From: Thereva unica
Taxonomy: Eukaryota; Arthropoda; Insecta; Diptera; Therevidae
Assembly: GCA_949987705.1 (NCBI GenBank)
Contig: OX465282.1
Coordinates: 62,431,922 to 62,495,921 of the forward strand
DNA length: 64,000 nt
Direction of reading: 5' to 3'
Shown piece by piece: positions 33,108 through 43,202 of this stretch. Each line of letters opens with the position of its first letter. Within the stretch, counting starts at the first letter, position 1. Below the pieces are notes generated by a model. That model was given only the letters and a program-made list of their open reading frames with translations. It was not told where the DNA came from and made no database searches. The translations under genes were made by a program, and so were the position numbers.

Positions 33108-33282
33108 TTTCTTTTTTTATAATTTCCATACAAAAATGTTGAAAGATAATTTGACAGATGATACACAGAATACAAATTCGGTAAGGCAGTTCACCGCCGG
33201 ATTAAATGATAGCCCCGATCAGTGAAAGTGAATCGCCATAGTGAAGTGAATTCGAAATCCGCCGGATTCAATGATAGGCACT

Positions 33283-33510
33283 ATTAAAAAATAAAAAAAC
33301 TACCATTCAAAAACGAAATAGAGAAAGACACGAAGACAAACTATCTTAAATTAAATAGAGTTACTAAGCTCCAACCGTATCATAAAAAAGTAAATGTTAG
33401 AGAATCGGACGAAAATTATCAGCAAATTAACAATGAACGCTTACCAAGATACAATAAACAATTCAAAAGAAAAATGAAATACCAAAACTAATAAATAACC
33501 TGTTTGTTTC
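33283..33510 (+). pseudogene. gypsy-1 integrase C-terminal remnant
   Basis: Resumes after H2 with a basic stretch (QKRNREKHEDK) and then runs through shifts and stops into the env acceptor site. Assigned only because it lies between the integrase core (ending 22266) and env of the same element; no motif is diagnostic. Confidence 0.5.
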
Positions 33511-34147
33511 AGGATTACTCTGCTTCACCCTTCTACTAATATTTCAAATCAGTGCAGCAAAATCGTCAATATCAATAGACGAAATCCAATCAGCAAATGG
33601 CTACGTCCTTATATCCGAGAGTCGAAAGTAAAAATAATTCATAGTTATAAACAGATAATGCATTTTGTAAATTTAAGTCAGTACGAAGATAATATTAATA
33701 AAATTGAACAAAACATAATTCATCTTCACAATAAAGCTCAAATCCATGAAACTTTATTATACAAAATTAATCAATTAAAAGAAGTTTTCCGTAGTCTAAT
33801 CCCACACCACGTGAATAAGAGAGGACTGATTAATTTATTAGGTAACGGATTAAATTTTGTCGACGGAGTAATGGATAATAATGACCGTGAGGACATCCAA
33901 AAACACTTTCAAGCAATAGGGAAAAATGATAATCAAATTATTAACAATTTAAATGACCAAGGCGAAATCAATAAACAAGTCAAGTTTGGGCTAGGACAGC
34001 AAAGTGTGCGGACGTGTGCTGTTCCGGTCCCTGAAGAACGCGCCGAAGAAAAAAAACAAAAAGCAAAAAAGAAAAAAAATTGTGGAAACAATAAAAACTA
34101 AAAACGTGCACAAAAAAACAGTGTCATAAAAAACGAGCGTAGTCTAA

Positions 34148-34474
34148 GACCGGTTCTACACATTCAACTTTGCATTCCACTTTTTGACGTTCAACTTTTT
34201 TTTCTCTTTCACTCCAATGAAAAGTTTGAAACAGACTAGAGTTGAAAGGAAAATGGAAAGCAGCTCAGAATGGAATGGAAATTTGCGTTCAACTTTTGTA
34301 TTTTCGTTCAACATTTTTATGAGTGTGCGTATATGTATGAATATGAGTGTATACGGATAGCAGTGAGAGACGCGATTTTCGATCTTCTTCTTGAAAAGTT
34401 GAAAATGTGTAGACACGAGCGACAGAATTGAACGTCAAAAAGTGGAATGCAAAGTTGAATGTGTAGAACCGGTC
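34148..34474. mobile_element. 327-bp MITE with long terminal repeats, TAA flanks
   Basis: Terminal inverted repeat of about 50 bp starting GACCGGTTCTACACATTCAA at 34148 and ending inverted at 34474, flanked by TAA (34145-34147, 34475-34477). Almost the whole element can fold back. It is inserted in the 5' UTR of LINE-1. The 3-bp TAA duplication suggests Harbinger-type mobilisation. Confidence 0.88.
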
Positions 34475-34655
34475 TAACGCGAAGGCCCATCACCCTTCAC
34501 TAGACACGACCGGACCGACGAACGGCGCAAGTAAGTACTCTTGCTCCCTACCCTCTCTCGCATCTCGGTCCTGCAGGTGCCGCGGCTAAAATCTGTCGGT
34601 CGATAAAATTTTCCCCGTCTCAAAAGGCATAACACTTTGACGCGGACAAATTTTA

Positions 34656-37615
34656 TTGACTCTGATGGTTGCGGCAAATGTAATGCCGGGAAATATCCTC
34701 GAAAACGTGGCGATTGAGCCCGCGCAACCGAAGTCCCGTTACAAGTCAAATTTTGCTATTGATTTTTGTAACATTCGTGAACTTCATGCGAATTTTTCTT
34801 TTGTTGAGTGCCACTTATTGACTTATAAACCCCCAATCTTCGCACTTAGTGAAACCCAAATATCACCCGATACTGACTTAGGTCATTACCAGGTGTCGGG
34901 GTACACTTTAGTGCACAATCTCTCCCCCCATAGGGGTATTGCCATATTTGTTAGGGATGACGTGGCTTATTGTAAAATATTTTCAAACACGACTTCAGAT
35001 TTCAACTATCTTTGGGTTAAAATCATATTCCAAAGCCACGTCATATTCTTCTGCTTCCTATACAGAAGTCCTAACATAAGTAACGAAGCCTCCACTTCAT
35101 CTTTTGATACCATTTCCGAACAAATCTCGGGATTTTTGTCGTCCAATCCTGAGTGTGAAATCATCGTTGCGGGTGATTTCAATGTTCACAACGCAAAATG
35201 GCTGACTTACTCAAATGGCACCAGTGTTTCTGGCAAGGACGTCGAGCTCTTTGCAGACGCCAATAATTTGCATCAAATTGTGGATCGTCCCACAAGAGTC
35301 CCTGATGTTGCTGATCAAGGAACCTATCTCCTTGATCTTTTTTTAACTTCTCATCCAGCGCGTTACTCTGTTGAAGTTGATTCACCTCGCGGCAATTCGG
35401 ACCACTCCTTAGTTAGCGCTAGTTTCCCATTCAAATTTCCCACCCCTCCCAAACCAGTTAAAAGAACTGTATGGCATTATGGGAAGGCCAATTGCGGGGG
35501 CTTATTAATTTTTTCCAATCTACTGACTGGAACCAGTGTTTCCGAAACAAAAACGTCAACTCTGCCGCTATCCGTATCTCTAGGATCATACAGGCAGGAA
35601 TGAATTTGTTCATTCCTCATTCTATCAAATCTGTGAAGGCTAGGCCCAACAGATGGTTTAATCAGGAGTGTATGAATGCAATCAGAAATAAAGAAGCCGC
35701 CTTTCGAGCTTACAAGAGCTCCCCTAGTGAATCGCTCCGGGTAGAGTATATAAAACTAAGAAATTCCTGTAAAGTCACCATCAGGAATGTCAAAAATTCA
35801 TTTGACAACAAGTTGAGAAGTAAACTCCTAAATGCAACCTCTGGTAGCAAGAACTTCTGGTCCTTGGTAAGCTCCATTAAGAAGAATTTCACTTCATCCA
35901 CAACTCCTTCATTCATCCACGATAAGAAGGTGATAACAGACAGAAAATCCAAGGCCGATTTATTTGCATATCTGTTTGCTTCCAATTCTTCTTTACCCCA
36001 AATTGATATGCTACCCCCGGTTCTCGCGCACAGCGCTCATTTAATGGACAGGGTTTTCTTCAGGACTCGCGAGGTGTACAGGTGCCTCAAGGAGCTCGAT
36101 ATCAATAAATCCACTGGACCCGATAATATACCCCCTATCGTCTTAAAACAATGCGCCTCACCTTTGGCTAAATCTCTGCGCAAACTTTTTGCCCTATCAT
36201 ACTCTTCCGGAGTCTATCCAGACTCTTGGAAACTTGCCCATGTACAGCCAATACCGAAAAAAGGTGACTCCAGCGACCCCTCTAACTACCGCCCAATAGC
36301 AATTACTTCTATTCTCTCCAAAACAATGGAGATGAATCAACAAAAAACTTATGGGATATCTAGAATCCAACCTACTCATAAACGACAGACAGTATGGCTT
36401 CCGACACAGAAGATCCACTGGCGAGCTTTTAGTTTGTCTTACAGAACACCTCAGCCGAAGTTTGCATGGATCAGGTGAATCCAGTCTGGTTGCTTTGGAT
36501 ATCTCCAAGGCTTTTGATAGAGTTTGGCACTTAGCCTTGTTAGCTAAACTCAAAGCTATTGGAATCGACTCACTTTTACAGAAATGGATTGAGAATTTCC
36601 TTTCCGGCCGTTCAATTAAGGTAGTATTGGATGGCATCAAATCTGAACCCCCCCCTATCTCTGCGGGGGTCCCCCAAGGGTCAGTTTTATCACCAGCCCT
36701 TTTTCTTATCTTTATACATGATCTACTTTCAATCCCCTCCAACCCACTTCTCAGCTTCGCTGACGACGGTACCCTGCGTTACTCTTACAGCTACGATACA
36801 AGACAGACTCATGCCAGATCCTGTCTTGATGATCGTGAAGTAATGTTTAACTCTATTAATAACGACATTGAACTTATTCTAGAGTAGGGAACAAAGAATC
36901 GTGTCGAATTCAACCCCTCCAAAACCAAGTACTGTCTTATATCCAAGAAGAAGATCAACACCTCACCATCCTTGTCAGTGGATGGCGTGGAACTAAAGGC
37001 CGACCCATCCCTACACATCTTAGGTGTGACATTAGCCAAAGACTTGCGATGGAATGACCACATATTCCAAATCGCCAAACAAGCATCCCAGTGCTTGGGA
37101 TTTCTTAAGAGGTGCAAGTTCCTCCTCCAGCCATCGGCCCGCGCTGTTATTTATAAATCCTACATTCAGCCTCTTCTCGAATATAACTCCCTCGTCTGGG
37201 GCGGCGCGTCGATAACCACCTTGGCATGGTTAGATAAGGTCCAAAAAAAGGCCTTAAATTAATTGATGACGACACCGCCTGCTCCACCATCGACCCCTTG
37301 AGCCACCGTAGGAATGTAGCAGCACTGACAAAATTTTATCGCTACTATTATAGCGACTGTTCCTCCGAAATAAACGCTCTCCTGCCTCCACGGCAATCTT
37401 ATAACCGCAACACCAGATTAGCCCACTCGTCCCATTCCCTTTACCTAGAACTCCCCCTTTCACGCACTCAACAAGATATGAATTCGTTTGTAAATAGAAC
37501 AACTCGACTGTGGAATAATCTCTCTCAGTCAGTATTTCCGAGCTCCTATAACATCCAAGAGTTCAAACGCGGGGTTCATCGCCACCTTCTTCAACACCCC
37601 TTCACACCCCCATAA
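34656..37615 (+). pseudogene. LINE-1 endonuclease-reverse transcriptase ORF, broken
   Basis: Target-primed reverse transcription enzyme. The APE-type endonuclease (34720-35440) has LSETQI, AGDFNVHNAKW and GNSDHSLVSA. The RT (about 36060-36840) has SWKLAHVQPIPKK, NYRPIAI, ALDISKAFDRVWH, PQGSVLSP and FADDGTLRYSY. A C-terminal domain ends SYNIQEFKRGVHRHL. Lesions: frameshift near 35490-35520, shift near 36335, TAG at 36885-36887, shift near 37260. It is more decayed than LINE-2. Confidence 0.87.
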
Positions 37616-38827
37616 CCCCTAACCTATTCCCCCCACTCCCCCATAACCCTTAACCTATTCCGCCCCGTACTAAGCTTGCTGCTAGACATTGCACCATGAC
37701 GTGACAAACGACATGACGGACTGGTAGTACAAAGGGTGATTCCTGAGTTTAGCACTGCCACATAAAAAAAAAAAAAAACTTTCAGACCAAATGCTAAATA
37801 TCACAAATCAGGTGAATACCGTACAAGATAAAATAAGCACAAAAATAAACGAACTTGAAATACACGTTGATCAAGTTCACAAAGAATTACAAATGTTTAC
37901 CATTATGACTGCAATAAGCGAAAATATTAACACGATCTTATACCAAATTTCTAAAATTAAAGAAGTAATTTTAGCTAGAAAATTAGAAATTTTACCCAGA
38001 AATATTTTGTCGCAAGAAGAAATATTGAGTTACAATATTACAATTGAAAAATTTCCCTACATAAAAAATTGTGTACTTTTCAAAAACAATTTAATCGTAT
38101 TTGTACTGTCAGTACCAAAGTTCGTCCATGAGATGTATTTTAGAGTTTCGATCGAGAAGATCCCAAATAAAAATAATTCATTGGAACTAAATACTGATAT
38201 CAACAAAATAATTACTTCTCAGAAATATGTTTTTGCAAATATTGAAAAGAAACACATCCTCAAAAGGGAGCTGGTCCAATTTGAAGATGATTGTATCTCG
38301 AAACTTTAGAGAAATGAGATGTAACTATAAAAGAAATAATGTAGAAGAAGTCCGATTAATCGACGACAATATTATAGTAACAAAAAATTTAAATGAGACT
38401 TTATTAGTATATTTGTGGTCAACAACAAATTATAAAAATTAAAAGAAATAATGTAATTAGATTTGAAAATTGCACTATTGCGATAAATAATCCGCAATTT
38501 GATAATAAAATTGGCGAATATTATGAAAAAATCCTTCCAAATGTAGAACGTAATATCACGATAAGAAATGTTTTAAATGAATTTCATCCTGAAAAATTGT
38601 ACTTTAAGTTCATTAATAATACTAAAAAGTTAGAAGAAATCAAATTTGAAAGCAATTGGAAGTGGTTACAAGCATTAGTACTGACATTGTCATTATTTTT
38701 GTAATTTTAATAATATGTGTTTTTATTTTCTCTAAATGCAAAGGAGGACAGACCAATGTAAAAATCAAAACGAAATTTATTCGCCAGGAGTCGAATCTAA
38801 GTGTTACAGTAAAACCTATCATATGAT

Positions 38828-39376
38828 CCCCCATTTAAAATCCGCGAATATCCTATTCATTTCTTATTAAAAGTTAATGTTCTTATTTGAACCTAAGAAA
38901 TTCCATTTAAAGTTCATTTTCAAGTTTCATATTCACTTAATTTTATTTAGAACAATTTTGCAATTTCTCATGTCGCGCTAGACATGATGCAGTAAGCGCA
39001 TTTTTACACGAGTTTCCGGTGGAACATACAATTCCTAAGAATTTTCTGTCCTCAGAGAATAGATAGCTAACGCGTCCCAAGGAAAACTTGAGCTTTTCTT
39101 TAAAGTCCAGTTCAGAGTTAATTTCCAAACGGTGCGGTCCGATTTGTTATTCGCAAGTTTTTCATATAATTAAATAGAATTATAATAAGTTTTTATCCGA
39201 ATTATTTGTATTGTTTTATAATTGAATTGTTTCATAATTAAATAAACTTTAATAGTTTTATTAATTTGTTTGCTCCAAACTAGAGTGGTTTTTCATTAAA
39301 TAAATAAATCAACTTATTCAAAGTGTTTAAATCGATTTTTATTTTTTTTTTATTTTACAAACGCTCAATTATTTTA
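38828..39376 (+). repeat. 5' LTR of gypsy-2 (left border uncertain)
   Basis: Sequence between the end of gypsy-1 env and the PBS at 39378. AATAAA words lie at about 39240 and 39299-39305. It is not similar to the gypsy-1 LTR. The left border is only inferred: the TG at about 38811 inside the env tail is an alternative start. Confidence 0.5.
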
Positions 39377-39377
39377 G

Positions 39378-39394
39378 TGGCGCAGTCGGTAGGA
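39378..39394 (+). other. Primer-binding site of gypsy-2
   Basis: TGGCGCAGTCGGTAGGA immediately after the LTR, the same PBS class as gypsy-1 (12625). Confidence 0.82.
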
Positions 39395-40224
39395 TCGCGC
39401 GTAGTGTCGAATTTAAAACGGTTCTTAAGATAGAACCAACGACGCGTGTATTTCATTACTTAAACGTGCGATATAATTAATTCTGGCGAAAAGAGTCGCG
39501 GAGAAACAGAACCAGAGTGTTTGTGACCAAAAAGCAAAAAAAAGGATAAAAGTGAATTATCAGCCAGTGAAATTGTAGCTGATAGACAAAGGAAATTGCA
39601 GCTGTTAGTCGAAGAATATTGCAGCCAACAATCGAAGAATACATCGCAGAATTATCGAACAAATCATCGTTGGAATAACCACTACTATCTAATTGAAGAA
39701 GACATCGCTGGAATTGCCAACCAACAACCTAATAAGGAAATCATCGCTGGAACAACCACCTCATCTCTTGATAGAAGACATCGGTGGAACTCTGAACTCA
39801 CTAGTTTAGAACAAGTAGGATTATTTTATTATAATTTTTTCTTCTCCCTTTTTTCTCAATTATTCATATCAAGTGAAAAAGAACATATTAAAGATATTAT
39901 TTTAAATTCTAGTAATTACATTATTTTACATTAAATATTACTACTTTATTTGCTTTTTCTTTTTTATTAAATGGAGAAAATATTAGTTAAGATTTTATCA
40001 TTTCTGCTTTAAGTGAAATTTTTTTTTACAATATTATTACATTTTTTTATTATTACCATCTACAATTTTTTGCCCCTCTCACGTTGTTTTCGTGTCATTT
40101 GTGAAAAGTTCTCTAGTGTGTAAACGTATATGTGTTGAGCCTGCGGGAATCTTTCGTTTTAAAGTTAAATTAACGTACGCAAGTTGTCTTGAATTTCTTT
40201 TAATTTCAATTCTATATTTCCATA
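39395..40224 (+). other. gypsy-2 leader, no gene
   Basis: Untranslated leader between PBS and gag. 39585-39800 repeats GAAGA...CATCGCTGGAA-like words several times, a degenerate tandem array. Short frames here (for example 39596-39934) have no recognisable domain and I treat them as non-coding. Confidence 0.6.
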
Positions 40225-41318
40225 ATGGCGAACGAAGAAGTAAATGTTAACGAATTAGGTAACAATCTTAGAAACACATTAGAAGGTATGCAAAGCCGCC
40301 TTAATGCTTTAAACCCCGAAAACATACATTTACCTAACCCTACTCCCTCAATAGCTATAGACCCCATTAAATACTTTTCAAAATTACCGGAATTCGACGG
40401 TAACCCCTTCTACTTGCAAAATTTCATAGACCTTATTGATAGAATACATCCAACTCTACAACTGTACGATGAACTTTCTCAATTAGTTTTCTCTGACACA
40501 ATAAAATCGAAGTTAAAAGGTAGAGCGCGCGAAGTGATTGAAATCATGGGGAGAAACGAAATCGTTGCTAGTTAATAATTTCGGAGATCGCAAACCCGTA
40601 GAACAACTCTTCGACGACCTTAGTAGTGTAAATTTTAAAACCAATAGCCAAGATTTCTACAACGAGATCAGGACGATTTTGAGACGTCTAAATATTAAAA
40701 CAGCTCAAGAAAATAACTTTGACAATGCGACTCTAGGACTAACTTTAACAGCCAACATTAACTTAGCCTTAAATATCTTTAAAAATAAAATCCCAGAACC
40801 AATGAAATCGATACTATTACTATATTGTAGAGCACCAAGCGATCTAGAGACCGCAATGAATATTTTGTACGAGTCTAAACATGCATTTTATAATCCCTAC
40901 GGTCAGAACAATGTACAGAAAAATAAACCTGAAAACAGACAACGACAGTACCGAGACTCTAACAACAGAAAATAACAACCGACGAAGTCAGCCAACTTCT
41001 CAAGATCGTAACATAAGATCACAAGATGTTAGATTTAGGCAAAATTCTTTTAATTCTCGACACCTTCCTCGAGAGAATCAGAATTTCAATCAAAATAATT
41101 ATAGTCCCCAATATAGTCGTTCTAATAATTTTAATCAAAATAATAACCGCTACAACCAAAATCACACTAATAATAACTTTAGATCTAATCAAGAAGACAG
41201 AAATGGGCCTGAGCCTATGGAAATAGATCTAGCATATGCAGCTCCAATGGAACTAAATCCACCAGACGCTTATCCAAATTTTCAATCTCAAGCCTCAGAC
41301 CCAACCTTCCCTATATAG
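40225..41318 (+). pseudogene. gypsy-2 gag
   Basis: Starts MANEEVNVNELGNNLRNTL at 40225. The capsid landmarks parallel gypsy-1: IDPIKYFSKLPEFDG, AREVIEIMG, NNFGDRKP, TILRRLNIK, KIPEPMKSI. A frameshift near 40555 splits it and another near 40960 moves the Asn/Gln/Arg-rich C-terminus (NFNQNNNRYNQNHTNNNF, MEIDLAYAAPMELN) to a third frame ending at 41318. There is no zinc knuckle; the basic tail presumably binds RNA. Confidence 0.83.
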
Positions 41319-41337
41319 TAGTAGAATCTAAGACAAT

Positions 41338-41737
41338 TCCTTTAAAATTTATTATCGATACAGGATCTACACAATCATCATAAACCCAAATATCTGTCAC
41401 CCAAAATGGATAGCAAAACTCGCCCAATCTTTTAGAGTTAGGACACTTAAACATAGAGTAGATATAGAAGAAATAGTTAAGATTCCATTATTTAAAGAAT
41501 TAGGTGATCCTTCGAATCAATTCGAGATGTTCATATGTCCTTTTCATACTGATTACCACGGGTTAATCGGAAATAATATCCTTAAACCACTCAATGCTAA
41601 AGTAGATTATGAGAATGATCTATTAATTTGTGGCAAAAATAAATTAAAATTATACTTCAAACTAGACGAAGATATAAAAGATAGTGGAGATACTATTGAA
41701 ATGTGTATACCCGTACCTCAGAAGGAAGGGTTAGGAT
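41338..41737 (+). pseudogene. gypsy-2 protease
   Basis: Retropepsin: FIIDTGST active site (about 41345), a short frameshift right after it, NPNICHPKW, and the HGLIGNNIL flap motif (about 41557). The sequence runs to the hAT-1 insertion. It resumes at 54369 with the acidic linker (YLKEQRANDNSF...) that leads to RT. Confidence 0.8.
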
Positions 41738-41747
41738 CAGTGGCGTG

Positions 41748-42544
41748 CACAGGGGCTCCCCTTTGGTATGGCAGAATTTTTTGGGGCGCCACATTAAATA
41801 ATAACGATAACAATAACTAGTTGGGATGTGGGTTTGACCCCTTCGGTCCACACGATTAACTTCCCAGTATGATGAATGAAAATGGAATAAACTGACTTCT
41901 TACAAAATAGTTATACTTTTAGCACTAGTGGAAAATGGCTAGTATCAGAACTGATGACAAAGCAATCCCGAGAGAAGCTAGTTCAAATAACTATAATAGT
42001 AGTAAATCCACAAGATTTTTCTAGAGAATTTCTTTTTCCTGAACGTTAGCAAACAAACATGTCCTCCGTATTTCGTTCGCTACACTAAAGCGATTGTTCA
42101 AATTCGTATTGAGCGGGCTGAAGCGCCGTTGACAAACTGAGAAGCGAATGACTTCATTTGGAAATTCCAAAGCTTTTCGGAGATATTAGCAAAACAGTAA
42201 CTGTTAATTACTTGTCAGACTTGACCAAAAAGAACAAATTTTGCGGTAACTACGGAAATCCCGGGATAAACCGCAATTTCCTGAAACTGTATCACGCGTA
42301 GAAAACAATTCCCCGTCAAAAAGTCCTCATCCAAGGTAAAGGGTAACGAAATTTTTGCACAATTTTGAAAGGTTGTCGGATTTTGGCAAGTGATGTTCTG
42401 TTCGAAGGCTATAGCTGTGCAGAACCCAAAAAGGATCACTTCGTTTAGAACGGGTCTCATTCTATCGAGTTTATTAGATATTAGCAAAACTTGTCAATTT
42501 AAGGTGTTTCTGACAATTAGCCGAAGTTTTTCTATTTAAACAAA
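41748..42544. other. hAT-1 left part, no gene seen
   Basis: No coding frame or domain recognised. Short frames such as the minus-strand one at 42215-42487 have no motif. Probably non-coding filler of a deletion-derived element. Confidence 0.5.
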
Positions 42545-42729
42545 AAAAGGCCCGACCGAATATTATGAAATTTTTTTCAGATCATTTCTTCGTTAATATT
42601 CTTTTTTCGGCAAATCAATGAAGTCGATATAGTTTTTATTCGCGCGGTATCGTGCAGGTACAAAAATCATAAACGTCGTTTAAACACAAAAAGAACGGTT
42701 TGACCGAATTTATGAAAATCTTTTCAGAT
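42545..42729. repeat. hAT-1 tandem repeat, left of BEL2
   Basis: One full and one partial unit containing GACCGAATATTATGAAA...TTTTCAGATCAT...CGCGCGGTATCGTGCAGGTACAAAAATCAT. It continues beyond BEL2 at 53265. Confidence 0.75.
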
Positions 42730-43065
42730 TGTTTAGGAAACAACATACCAGCAGACAACAACAATCTCGCAACAATTATTGACCCAATTCTGACCCATAG
42801 AACCATAAAAGAACTGACACAACGTATTGGCAAAATGTCTTGCAATCAACCCATAATCATTGGGAAATTGCAGAATTCATCAACATTAATTAGGCCATAA
42901 GTTAGTATAAAAGTAGCATAGCAATTAATGTAAATTCAGTCTAAATAAAGAACTCAAATTATTATAACCATACAAGTTTCCCAAAACCGCTACCCAAACC
43001 GTTGAAGTTGTGCGGTCTTCAACATTCCAACCAACCCCAAATCCACTACTCACCCTGAACAATCA
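42730..43065 (+). repeat. 5' LTR of BEL2
   Basis: TGTTTAGGAAACAAC...CTGAACAATCA. TATAAAAGTAGC near 42906 and AATAAAG near 42943. Directly followed by TTGGTCCTTCGAGCC, the candidate primer-binding site. Confidence 0.96.
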
Positions 43066-43202
43066 TTGGTCCTTCGAGCCTAAAGTGAAAGTAATTTCCG
43101 CCAGTGGAAAGCGCAAGAGTTATCTAACTGATAATACTAAAATCTATCTACAAAATCAGTGCCAATACCTAAAAAAAAAAAAACAACTACTAACCTACGA
43201 CA

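Larger units (their letters stand above)
22268..33282. mobile_element. PIF/Harbinger element H2 (Myb/SANT type), carries gypsy-3
   Basis: Terminal repeats AGTGTCTATCATTGAATCCG (22268) and AGTGCCTATCATTGAATCCG (inverted, ending 33282). The flanks can be read as ATT (3 bp) or as TATTA (5 bp, if the ends are GTG...CAC); the repeat symmetry does not allow a choice. Own sequence is 22268-23543 plus 31907-33282, about 2.65 kb, once gypsy-3 is removed. It encodes an intact Myb/SANT gene (+) and a broken transposase (-). A second TIR-like copy lies inside the right end (about 33197-33215). Confidence 0.88.
33983..37778 (+). mobile_element. Non-LTR retrotransposon LINE-1 (insect EN/RT type)
   Basis: 5' end AGTTTGGGCTAGG at 33983, shared with the inverse of 62030 in LINE-2, so both are close to full length. 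A GC-rich 5' UTR is interrupted by a MITE (34148-34474), then one endonuclease-RT ORF, a 3' UTR and an A15 tail (37764-37778). Inserted in gypsy-1 env; I could not identify a clear target duplication. No separate gag-like ORF1 precedes the pol ORF in either copy. Confidence 0.88.
12240..38827 (+). mobile_element. gypsy-1: errantivirus-like Ty3/gypsy element, multiply interrupted
   Basis: 5' LTR, PBS, gag, pol and env blocks in normal order, all degenerate and all +. Insertions: solo LTR 14389-14582, piggyBac 16269-18685, Harbinger H1 19221-22083, Harbinger H2 22268-33282 (itself containing gypsy-3, H3 and H4) and LINE-1 33983-37778. Removing them leaves roughly 8 kb, typical of a gag-pol-env element. 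No 3' LTR matching 12240-12622 was found after env. The next sequence is the different LTR of gypsy-2. Confidence 0.85.
33511..38827 (+). pseudogene. gypsy-1 env-like glycoprotein, interrupted by LINE-1
   Basis: Errantivirus envelope relative (baculovirus F-like family): membrane fusion protein in an active element. It begins after a splice acceptor (TGTTTGTTTCAG, 33499-33510) with a hydrophobic leader (GLLCFTLLLIFQ). There is a frameshift near 33625, then a cleavage-type motif NKRGLINLLG (about 33820). LINE-1 interrupts at 33983. The frame resumes at 37779 (LNITNQVNTVQDKI) to 38309, with further breaks, a membrane segment near 38660-38730 and an end around 38827. It is non-coding in its present state. 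Confidence 0.78.

Noticed and set aside
39596..39934. 112-codon frame in the gypsy-2 leader
   Set aside because: Built from degenerate repeats of the leader; ends in an AT-rich tract; no homologue in gypsy-1.
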